A stretch of DNA of 64,000 nt. It comes from Nocardia bovistercoris. GTDB lineage: Bacteria > Actinomycetota > Actinomycetes > Mycobacteriales > Mycobacteriaceae. Each line of letters opens with the position of its first letter. Within the stretch, counting starts at the first letter, position 1. The DNA lies in the NCBI RefSeq assembly GCF_015674855.1, contig NZ_JADMLG010000021.1, positions 48,308 to 112,307 on the forward strand, written 5' to 3'. Below are positions 8,053-15,109 of the stretch, one piece after another. A program made the translations under genes and the position numbers. Under the pieces are notes generated by a model. It was not told where the DNA came from and did no database searches. It was given only the letters and a program-made list of their open reading frames with translations.

Positions 8053-8841
8053 TCAGATCACGCGGGTGGCGATCACCTCGTGCAGTTCGGTGCCCGACAG
8101 GCTCGGATCCTGACGGGTCACCGGCTCGAGCCCGTGCGCGCGCAGCATGCCGCAGAACTCGGCGAGGCGGCCGTCGGTGTCGTGCACCTCGGCGACCACC
8201 GAACGGATACGCGGCCAGTCGTTTTCGGTGATGCCGTGCAGCACCTCGAGTTCGGCGCGTTCCACGTCGACCTTGAGCACGCCGACCGCGCTGCCCGCCG
8301 CGTGTTCGGTGAGGATGTCGGAGACGGTCCGCACCTCGACGTCCATGGTCTCGCCGTCGTGCAGCCCTTCGGTGATCAGGTCGATCGCGTCGTCGGCGAG
8401 GCCGCTGTTGCGCAGGAAGATCCGCGTCGCCTCGTCGTCGGCGCCGCGGTCGGCGTAGAAGCCGGAATTCGCCGTGGCGCGCGGATAGAAGGTGAACCGC
8501 CTCGTGCCGCGCGCCGCACCGACGGCGGTGCGCAGCGGCACGCAGTCGACGACGTGCGCGGCGGCATTGCGGGCCAGGCAGTCGTAGGTCACCGGCGCGG
8601 GTTCGGCGGCGATGACGGTGACGCCGGGACAGGTGTCGGCGAACATCATGGCGCTCAAGCCGATATTGGCGCCGATGTCGAGTGCGACGTCGCCGGAACG
8701 CAACTGCTGGGCCGCGCGACGGTAATACCCGTCGGTCGACATCTCGTTCCACAGCATGCGCGCCTCGGCGGGACTGGTGCAGGCCACGGTTCTACCGTCG
8801 TCGAGCCTGAGTTGTTGGGGTTGCGGAGAATTCGTCGACAT
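8053..8841 (-). CDS. FkbM family SAM-dependent methyltransferase
   Basis: A 262-residue class I methyltransferase. The SAM-binding motif DVALDIGANIGLSAMMFAD and the acidic strand VIAAEPAPVTYDCLARN match the FkbM family, and VLKVDVERAELEVLHG is its characteristic later motif. Family members O-methylate hydroxyls on sugars, lipids or polyketides; the substrate here is unknown. The ATG at 8841 is supported by GAAGGGGG nine bases upstream; reading further would run into arginine-rich noise. It stands alone, convergent with the amidase and separated from it by a hairpin. Confidence 0.85.
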   Translation of the reverse strand: MSTNSPQPQQLRLDDGRTVACTSPAEARMLWNEMSTDGYYRRAAQQLRSGDVALDIGANIGLSAMMFADTCPGVTVIAAEPAPVTYDCLARNAAAHVVDCVPLRTAVGAARGTRRFTFYPRATANSGFYADRGADDEATRIFLRNSGLADDAIDLITEGLHDGETMDVEVRTVSDILTEHAAGSAVGVLKVDVERAELEVLHGITENDWPRIRSVVAEVHDTDGRLAEFCGMLRAHGLEPVTRQDPSLSGTELHEVIATRVI

Positions 8842-9023
8842 ACGTTCGTGCCCCCTTCGAATACCGGCCGTCGACGGCCGATGCGGACGGATGATCAAAC
8901 GCAAAGAACGGGACGAGCTCGATTCGACAAGGGTACAGCCGGCATCGAACCGGCTACGCGGCGGCAACCCACCCCGCGTCGCGCTCCGATCGCCACCGCA
9001 CCTCGGCACGGGACGGGAACGGT

Positions 9024-9566
9024 TCAGCGCGACGCGGGCACGCTCGCGGGAACCGATGGGTCGGCGATCACCTCGGTCGGCAACTGAACCCGCTTGGTTT
9101 CGATATCGGCGAGCAGCGCGGCGTAACCCTCGCGAATCTCGCCGAGCCGGGTCCAGGCGTGGTGGCGGACTTCCTCGTCGTCGCTGTGGCGCACGGTCCA
9201 CCACGCGGTGGCGAAGGTCTCGGCGACGGTGCTGACCACCTGACCGAGGGTGTGGGTGTGGGTGCGGGCCTGCGGGATGCACGGCAGTCGCCCGACGGCG
9301 CTCGAATCGATGATGTCGATGATGCGCGCGATCTCGGCGCGCACGGCGGCGGGGTCGAATCCCTCCGGCCGCCGGTCGGGGGCGCACGGCAGCAGGCTGG
9401 CGTGTAGATCGCCCAGCTCACGGGCCCACGCGACCATGGGCGATACGCCCTGGATCTTCCCGGCGATCGCGGCGATCAGTTCGCGGGGCGAGAGCAGGAT
9501 TTCCGCGCTGTCGCCGCCTGCTGCCTCGGTGGACGTGGGCGCGCTACCGAGTCGGGATCCGCTCAT
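9024..9566 (-). CDS. DUF4254-like protein of unknown function
   Basis: 180 residues, predicted all-helical. RRPEGFDPAAVRAEIARIID and PQARTHTHTLGQVVSTVAET, ending in AWTRLGEIREGYAALLADIE, resemble actinobacterial DUF4254 proteins; this is my recognition, not a search result. The first 30 residues (Ser/Gly/Thr rich) look disordered. Its ATG overlaps the stop of the preceding gene (TCAT at 9563-9566 on the plus strand), so the two are translationally coupled. No catalytic motif is apparent. Confidence 0.6.
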   Translation of the reverse strand: MSGSRLGSAPTSTEAAGGDSAEILLSPRELIAAIAGKIQGVSPMVAWARELGDLHASLLPCAPDRRPEGFDPAAVRAEIARIIDIIDSSAVGRLPCIPQARTHTHTLGQVVSTVAETFATAWWTVRHSDDEEVRHHAWTRLGEIREGYAALLADIETKRVQLPTEVIADPSVPASVPASR

Positions 9567-10078
9567 CGACGGGCCTCGCGGATCGCGGCCAACACCAGAT
9601 GCATGGAGGGAACATACCCGTCCATGGGTGGGACGAGCCACCGGCGCACCCCGGTGGCTTCGTCCAGGGGTGAGGGCAGCACGCAGACGCCACCCATTTC
9701 CACGCCGGATCGCACGGCCGCCGAACTCAGATGATCCGACCATCGGGGCGCGCCCGCGAGGAAGACACAGACGCGCTCGCGGGTGTCGTGGATCACCGGA
9801 CCGCGCGGCGAACCGTCGCGGGCCGCCGCGTCGACGCCGAGCCGGGACGGCACGACCACGGTGCAGATGCGGGCGTCGGCGGGGTCGAGCAGGATCCGTG
9901 CGCGCGCCCGGTCGTATTCGACGGGCAGGTCGAGGCGGGCGTAGCGGCGGCAGCGCTGCTCGAAGGTCTCACCGACCGGAGGGACCGATACGCCCTCGCC
10001 CGAGGTCCGACAGCGGCGCGGCGCGTCGGCCTGCATGACCCAACCGGTCGGTTGATCTATTCGCACACTGACAGTCAC
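9563..10078 (-). CDS. Hypothetical protein coupled to the DUF4254 gene
   Basis: 171 residues, not recognised. It has VSVPPVGETFEQRCRRYARL, several short beta-prone stretches (ICTVVVPSRLG, RVCVFLAG, GGVCVLPSP) and the C-terminal MDGYVPSMHLVLAAIREARR, suggesting a small alpha/beta fold. Start is uncertain. The GTG at 10078 has AAGAGG seven bases upstream and is preferred; an ATG at 10165 would add 29 residues and abut a Zur/Fur-like box. It overlaps the next gene by 4 bp, so both proteins may act together. Confidence 0.55.
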   Translation of the reverse strand: MTVSVRIDQPTGWVMQADAPRRCRTSGEGVSVPPVGETFEQRCRRYARLDLPVEYDRARARILLDPADARICTVVVPSRLGVDAAARDGSPRGPVIHDTRERVCVFLAGAPRWSDHLSSAAVRSGVEMGGVCVLPSPLDEATGVRRWLVPPMDGYVPSMHLVLAAIREARR

Positions 10079-10168
10079 CCGAGACCTCTTGGACCAGTAG
10101 GGAAAATCACTCTGATCCGTGTACTCCACGCATCGTGTGGTGATATCGTCGACATCGCGGATCATAGC

Positions 10169-10185
10169 TTGATAATCATTATTCG
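10169..10185. promoter_or_regulatory. Zur/Fur-like palindrome
   Basis: TTGATAATCATTATTCG lies between the divergent hypothetical gene (start 10078 or 10165) and the HTH-DUF5753 gene (10244). The core ATAATCATTAT is an almost perfect palindrome and closely resembles FUR-family operators (Zur or Fur boxes built on GATAATCATTATC). It could control either neighbour. Motif resemblance only. Confidence 0.4.
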
Positions 10186-10243
10186 TATAGAGGGATAGCC
10201 GTAGTGAAGCCTGTCGATCAGGGCGCCGGGATAGGCTGAGCGC

Positions 10244-11131
10244 ATGGGAGCACCGTTGCGCACGGCACGAAAACTGCTGCTAGGACGCGAGATAGCCCAC
10301 ATGATCGCCACGGCGGGGGTGAGTCAGGCCGATGCGGCGAAACTCATCGAGACCACCCAGAGCCGAATCGCCGGTCTGGTCAACGGCGTTGGCGCCATCA
10401 CCGTCGGCGATCTCGAACTCTTGGCCGCCCGGCTGGGATTCGACGATTCGAGCTATCTGGACCAGCTACGCGAACTACGCCGCGACAACCACAAGCGCGG
10501 CTACTGGGACACCGGCGTCCGCCGGGCCTACGCGGAAAATCTGCGACTGCTGGTGGATCTGGAGGACCACGCGGGCCTCATCCGGGTGACCGAGGCCGAG
10601 ATCATCCCCGGACTGGCGCAGTGCGAGTCCTACATTCACGCGCTACACGAAGCGGCGGGCGAACGCGCGGGCGTCACCGTGGCCGACGAGGTCGCGGCCC
10701 GGCTCGCCCGCCAGCAGGTACTGAACAAGCCTGCCGACCAGCTCGTCTACCACGCCATCCTGTCCGAATCCTGCCTGCGCCGCGAACACGCGCCGCGCCC
10801 GGTCATGCTCGATCAGCTCGAACACCTCCAGGAACTGTCCCAACAGCCCAACATCCAACTCCAGGTGCTGCCGTTCTCGGTCCGCGTACACGGCGCGGGG
10901 ATGGAGGACCGGTTCGCCATGTTCCGCGTGCCCTCCCCCGGCGCGGCGGGCGATCTCGACATCGTGGTCACCGAATCGCAAGGCGCGCTGCGCTACAGCG
11001 ACGACAAAGCCGATATCGCCGCGCGCGAACGGGTCTGGGCGCGCCTCACCGCCGCCGCGTTGAGTCCCGCCGACTCCAGGGAGTTCTGCGCCAACGTCGC
11101 GCGCAGCTTCCGTCGCAAGACCCGTCCATGA
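10244..11131 (+). CDS. HTH (XRE) regulator with DUF5753 domain
   Basis: 295 residues. An N-terminal helix-turn-helix (about residues 15-70; VSQADAAKLIETTQSRIAGLVNG) is followed by the DUF5753 domain (about 85-285) with EAEIIPGLAQCESYIHAL and QQPNIQLQVLPFSVRVHGAG. Proteins of this kind are abundant in Streptomyces and Nocardia and usually pair with a small DUF397 partner (family knowledge). Here the partner is probably the gene at 12056, with a methyltransferase gene between them. The HTH recognition helix (TTQSRIAGL) is less typical than in the second copy at 35826. Confidence 0.88.
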   Translation: MGAPLRTARKLLLGREIAHMIATAGVSQADAAKLIETTQSRIAGLVNGVGAITVGDLELLAARLGFDDSSYLDQLRELRRDNHKRGYWDTGVRRAYAENLRLLVDLEDHAGLIRVTEAEIIPGLAQCESYIHALHEAAGERAGVTVADEVAARLARQQVLNKPADQLVYHAILSESCLRREHAPRPVMLDQLEHLQELSQQPNIQLQVLPFSVRVHGAGMEDRFAMFRVPSPGAAGDLDIVVTESQGALRYSDDKADIAARERVWARLTAAALSPADSREFCANVARSFRRKTRP

Positions 11132-11168
11132 CCGCCACCCGTATCACCTTCTCACCCAGGAGTTTTCG

Positions 11169-12017
11169 ATGACCGAGGAATTCGTCCCCAGAGAAACGGA
11201 CCCCCGCGTACCGAGCAGCGCGCGCATCTACCACTACTACCTCACCAGCGAACCGGTCTTCGATTCCGACGCCGTCTTCGCCGAGCGCATGTTCGAGATC
11301 GTCCCGTGGGCCGACGAATGGGCCCACCACAACCGCAACTTCCTGCGCCGCGCCGTGAGCTTCATGGCCGAACAGGGCATCAGGCAGTTCCTCGACATCG
11401 GCTCCGGCCTGCCGACCGGCGGCAACACCCACGACATCGCGCGCGCGATCGACCCGAAGTCACGGGTGGTCTACGTCGACCTCGACCTCGAGGCCGTCGA
11501 CCGCGCCCACGATCTGCTCGCCGCCCAGGACGTGCTCGACACCACCGCCGTCATCGAGGGCGACCTGCGCACCCCGCAGCACCTGCTCGACCACCCCGAC
11601 ACCCGACGTCTGCTCGACTTCTCCGAGCCGATCGGCTTGCTCATCGTGAGCGTGCTGCCCTTCGTGCCCGACGAGGACCGCCCCGGCGAACTCATCGCAC
11701 ACCTGCGCGACCAACTGCCCTCGGGCAGCTACGTGGCGCTGAGTCACGCCTCCATGGCCGAGGCCCCCGCGGAGATCCTGGACAAGTTGCAGGAGGCGAA
11801 CACCCTCTACCAACAGACCTCCGACCCCATCACCTCGCGAAACCGGGAGGAATTCACCCGTCTCCTCGATGGATTCGAACTCGTCGAACCCGGCGTCGTC
11901 TTCGCTCCCGACTGGCGTCCCGACGAGAAGGGCGCCGTGGATCCGCAGGATCCCGCGCGTCGTTGTAACTTCGCAGCTATCGGCCGCAAGCCGACCACGG
12001 CGGATCAGGGCAGTTAG
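11169..12017 (+). CDS. SAM-dependent methyltransferase, DUF574 family
   Basis: A 282-residue protein matching the actinobacterial DUF574 (PF04672) methyltransferase family. It has an N-terminal PSSARIYHYYL (family form usually ...PSvARvYDYlLGG), the SAM-binding FLDIGSGLPTGGNTHDIAR, the acidic strand RVVYVDLDLEAVDRA, and EGDLRTPQHLLDHPDT. It sits 37 bp behind the HTH-DUF5753 gene, and AGGAG precedes the ATG. DUF574 genes often sit beside DUF5753/DUF397 pairs; their methyl acceptor is not known. Residues for SAM binding look intact, so it is probably active. Confidence 0.88.
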   Translation: MTEEFVPRETDPRVPSSARIYHYYLTSEPVFDSDAVFAERMFEIVPWADEWAHHNRNFLRRAVSFMAEQGIRQFLDIGSGLPTGGNTHDIARAIDPKSRVVYVDLDLEAVDRAHDLLAAQDVLDTTAVIEGDLRTPQHLLDHPDTRRLLDFSEPIGLLIVSVLPFVPDEDRPGELIAHLRDQLPSGSYVALSHASMAEAPAEILDKLQEANTLYQQTSDPITSRNREEFTRLLDGFELVEPGVVFAPDWRPDEKGAVDPQDPARRCNFAAIGRKPTTADQGS

Positions 12018-12055
12018 CCCGTCCGCAGGCTCCACCCCGCCGGAAAGGAAATACC

Positions 12056-12448
12056 ATGCAGCAGCTGCCGGAATTCGCCCTCGGTGAATTCAAGAAAGCT
12101 TCGGCCAGCTCGCCCAGCCAGAACTGCGTCACAGTCGCCCGCGTCGACGGTTACACCGCCATACGCGACGACAAGCTGCCCGATCCCGCCGGGCGCGTCC
12201 CGCACGAGCAGCTCATCATCCTCACCGACGACCAGTTCGACCATTTCCAGCACGCGGTGCGTGCCGGCCGCACCGTCACCGACCACCTGTCCCTGCTTCG
12301 GCGCGCGGACGGCATGTACGCCATGCGCGCCACCACCGTGCAACTCGTTCCCGACGTGGAACTGCTCTTCGACCACGGCGAGATCGACGCCTTCCGGCGC
12401 GGCATCCTCGCCCACGAGTTCGCTCTCGGCGCGGCGCTGGCCGCGTGA
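12056..12448 (+). CDS. DUF397-like protein with a second partial copy
   Basis: 130 residues. Residues 12-70 follow the DUF397 pattern (FKKASASSPSQNCVTVA, then TAIRDDKLPD and LTDDQFDHFQHAVRAG), the small partner of DUF5753 regulators. The region after residue 75 (MYAMRATTVQLVPDVELLF, then HGEIDAFRRGILAHEF) looks like a second half-copy of the same fold (VxL..., LxFdxxEidAFrxGi). It is preceded by AAAGGAA and overlaps the esterase gene by 4 bp (GTGA). Expected to act as toxin/antitoxin-like or co-regulatory partner of the protein at 10244; the duplication is my inference. Confidence 0.75.
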   Translation: MQQLPEFALGEFKKASASSPSQNCVTVARVDGYTAIRDDKLPDPAGRVPHEQLIILTDDQFDHFQHAVRAGRTVTDHLSLLRRADGMYAMRATTVQLVPDVELLFDHGEIDAFRRGILAHEFALGAALAA

Positions 12449-13479
12449 GCGACCGGGGGACGCGGGCCGCCATCGCGGCGGTCCGCCGTCTGCTCACCCT
12501 GCCCAGGTCCGTGAAACGACGCCTCGCCGGTCCCGCCGCGCACCGCGACGGCCTCGAACTCGACCTCGACGCCCAGCTGCTGCTCCGCATCTCGCGCACA
12601 CTGCCGCGCCGTCGGCCCGACCCGGTGCGGATGCGGGCCGACGCGCGGCGCCTCGCGGCCATCGGCGCCGGACGCACCGCGGCGGTGGCCGTCACCGATA
12701 TCGAGGTCGCGGGCGCGGCGGGCAGGCTGCGCGGTCGGGTGTATTCGCCCGAGACGGCCGACGCGGCGATGGTGTACTTCCACGGCGGCGGCTGGGTCAT
12801 CGGCGATCTCGACACCCACGACGGACTGTGCCGGACGCTGGCGCGGGCCGCGCGGGTCACCGTGATCGCGGTGGACTACCGGCTGGCGCCCGAACACCCG
12901 TACCCCGCCGCGGTCGACGACGCGCACGCCGCCTTCCGCGATATCGCCGCCCGCGCGCACGAGTTCGGCGCCACCGCCGCGCGCCTCGCGGTTGGCGGCG
13001 ACAGCGCGGGCGGATACCTGGCCGCGCTGGTCTGTCAACGATTACGCGACGAGGGCGCCCCCGCCCCGCTCGCGCAACTGCTGATCTACCCGCCGACCGA
13101 CCTGACCGGCGGTTCGCGCTCGCGCACACTGTTCGCCGACGGATTCGCGCTGACCGCCGCCGAGATCGACTACTTCGACCGCTGCTTCCTCCCACCCGGC
13201 CTCGACCGCACTCGCCCCGAGGTATCCCCGCTACGCACCGCCTCCGTCGCCGGACTACCACCCGCCGTTGTGGTCACGGCGGGCTTCGATCCGCTGCGCG
13301 ACGAAAGCGAGGCGTACGCGGACCGACTGCGCGCCGAGGGCATACCGGTGATCACGCGCCGCTACGACGGCTACATGCACGGTTTCGTGAACAACGCCCT
13401 CGCGTTCGGACCCGCGATCATCGAGATCGCCGGGATGTTCGCCGCCGCGATAGCGGTACGCGACGATCGCGCGTCTTGA
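12445..13479 (+). CDS. Alpha/beta hydrolase, hormone-sensitive-lipase type
   Basis: 344-residue esterase/lipase of the HSL (type IV) family. It has an oxyanion-hole motif FHGGGW (about residue 112), the nucleophile in GDSAGG (about 186), acid Asp in FDPLRDE and catalytic His in YMHGF. YRLAPEHPYPAA is also diagnostic. The first 60 residues are basic and may form a cap or membrane-associated segment. GTG start overlaps the DUF397 stop (GTGA), so it is co-translated with the regulator/methyltransferase genes upstream; the reason for this link is unknown. Confidence 0.9.
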   Translation: MSDRGTRAAIAAVRRLLTLPRSVKRRLAGPAAHRDGLELDLDAQLLLRISRTLPRRRPDPVRMRADARRLAAIGAGRTAAVAVTDIEVAGAAGRLRGRVYSPETADAAMVYFHGGGWVIGDLDTHDGLCRTLARAARVTVIAVDYRLAPEHPYPAAVDDAHAAFRDIAARAHEFGATAARLAVGGDSAGGYLAALVCQRLRDEGAPAPLAQLLIYPPTDLTGGSRSRTLFADGFALTAAEIDYFDRCFLPPGLDRTRPEVSPLRTASVAGLPPAVVVTAGFDPLRDESEAYADRLRAEGIPVITRRYDGYMHGFVNNALAFGPAIIEIAGMFAAAIAVRDDRAS

Positions 13480-13738
13480 CCGCACGCGGTGACCACGACT
13501 ACGCCCGTTCCGGTCGGATCCGGCGATGCGGACCCGCCGCGCACGTGCGACATTCCGGCTCGATCGCACAGGGTGATCGAAGCAACCTGATCGAGATCTT
13601 TCCGATCGAACTCGGCGGCGGCAGGAATCGTTGTCGAATACACCACCCTTCGGCGACCGCAAACCTCCCGCAGCCGATGGGCGAACCCTTAATGTCGTCT
13701 CGACCGGGTGAACGCGGGATGTGGAGAGGAGCGCCGCC

Positions 13739-14701
13739 GTGGCAACGCCGCTGTACTACCGGGATCAACCGGACTGGCGCGCACTGCAGCGCTTCCTGCC
13801 CGGCAGGCTGCGCATGGACGAGTCGAACGCGCCGGTGGAGGATTTCTGGGAGTGGCGCGGCAATACCGTCCACCTCGACCGCTACCGCGCTCCCGACGCG
13901 CAGGCGAAAGTGGTGCTGCACCACGGCGTCGGCACCAACGGAAGGCAGATGAGCCTGATCCTCGGGGCGCCGCTGGCCCGGCGCGGCTTCGAGACCGTCG
14001 CACTGGACAACCTCGGCTACGGACTCACCCGCGTCGCCCCCGGGACCACGCCAACCTATGCCGACTGGGTGGCGCTGGTCCTGGACTTCCTGCACTTCGA
14101 ACGCGGCCGCGACGACCGGCCGATCGTGCTGTTCGGGCTCAGCGCGGGCGGGATGCTCGCCTACCACGTGGCCGCCGAGGCGCCGAAGGACACCCTGTCC
14201 GGCATCGTCGGCACGACCTTCCTCGATCAGCGCGACCAGCGGGTCCGCGACGCCACCTCCCACGACCTCCTGCACTCCCGCCTCGGCATCCCGCTCATGC
14301 ACCTGGTCGCGCATACGCCGCTGGGCGGATTCCGGTATCCGATGACGCTCGCGGCGAAGATGTCGGCGCTGGTCGAGAATCCGGCCGCACTGCGGGTCAT
14401 GACCCGGGACCGGACCTCGGGCGGCAACTGGGTCTCGGCGCGGTTCCTCGCCTCCTACACCTCCTACGTCCCGGCCGTCGAACCCGAACAGTTCGACCAC
14501 TGCCCGATCCTGCTCACCCAGCCCGAACGCGACCGCTGGTCACCGCTGCCGCTGAGCGAACGGTTCCTCGCGCGGGTCACCCGCGTGCCGGTGCGCACGA
14601 TCGGCCTGGAGAACGCGGGCCACTATCCGCTCGAGGAGCCGGGGCTGCGGCAGTTGGAGGACGCGGTCGCCGAATTCGTGACCGCCCACGTGAAGACCTG
14701 A
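13739..14701 (+). CDS. Alpha/beta hydrolase
   Basis: 320-residue alpha/beta-hydrolase-fold enzyme. HHGVGTNGRQ supplies the oxyanion region, FGLSAGGMLAYH carries the nucleophile Ser (GxSxG), and ENAGHYPLEEPG the catalytic His near the C-terminus. The GTG at 13739 is preferred because GGAGAGGA lies 8 bases upstream; another in-frame start 18 bp earlier would overlap that site. Substrate unknown. It converges with the nirD gene with only 8 bp between the two stops. Confidence 0.82.
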   Translation: MATPLYYRDQPDWRALQRFLPGRLRMDESNAPVEDFWEWRGNTVHLDRYRAPDAQAKVVLHHGVGTNGRQMSLILGAPLARRGFETVALDNLGYGLTRVAPGTTPTYADWVALVLDFLHFERGRDDRPIVLFGLSAGGMLAYHVAAEAPKDTLSGIVGTTFLDQRDQRVRDATSHDLLHSRLGIPLMHLVAHTPLGGFRYPMTLAAKMSALVENPAALRVMTRDRTSGGNWVSARFLASYTSYVPAVEPEQFDHCPILLTQPERDRWSPLPLSERFLARVTRVPVRTIGLENAGHYPLEEPGLRQLEDAVAEFVTAHVKT

Positions 14702-14709
14702 TCGAGTAC

Positions 14710-15018
14710 TCAGCGCGTCGTCACGGTGACCGCTCCGTCCGAGTCCACCGTCGCCCGATATGCGCACACCGCGTCCGCCCCGTCCGCCGCGACCCCGGAT
14801 TCCAGGTCGTAGGCGCGGCCGTGCAGCGGGCACACCACCACGCGCTCGTCGGTGAGCCCGTCGGCCAGCGGACCGCCTCGATGCGGACACACCGCGCCCA
14901 ACGCGCGCAGGGTGCCGTCGCGCAGCCTATACACCGCGACCTGTTCGCCGTCCACCGCGAAGGCGCGGCCCTCGCCGACCGGGATGTCATCGACCCTGCC
15001 GATGTTCGCGCCGCTCAT
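14710..15018 (-). CDS. nirD: Assimilatory nitrite reductase small subunit (Rieske)
   Basis: 102 residues forming a single Rieske-like [2Fe-2S] domain. Cys44-X-His46 (CPHRGG) and Cys63-X2-His66 (CPLHG) are the cluster ligands. Small Rieske proteins of this size next to nirB are the NirD subunit of NADH-dependent nitrite reductase, which reduces nitrite to ammonium in the cytoplasm. The gap to nirB is 91 bp, longer than elsewhere in this operon. Confidence 0.9.
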   Translation of the reverse strand: MSGANIGRVDDIPVGEGRAFAVDGEQVAVYRLRDGTLRALGAVCPHRGGPLADGLTDERVVVCPLHGRAYDLESGVAADGADAVCAYRATVDSDGAVTVTTR

Positions 15019-15109
15019 CGGATCGACGCCTGCGGTGGGGTGCGGAACCGGCTCGCGGTGCGCGGCCTGCCACGGTCGCGATATGCGCCGCCCCTTCCGA
15101 TGGCCGCGC

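Noticed and set aside
13499..14500. Minus-strand frame opposite the alpha/beta hydrolase
   Set aside because: A shadow of the plus-strand gene, whose catalytic motifs are intact.
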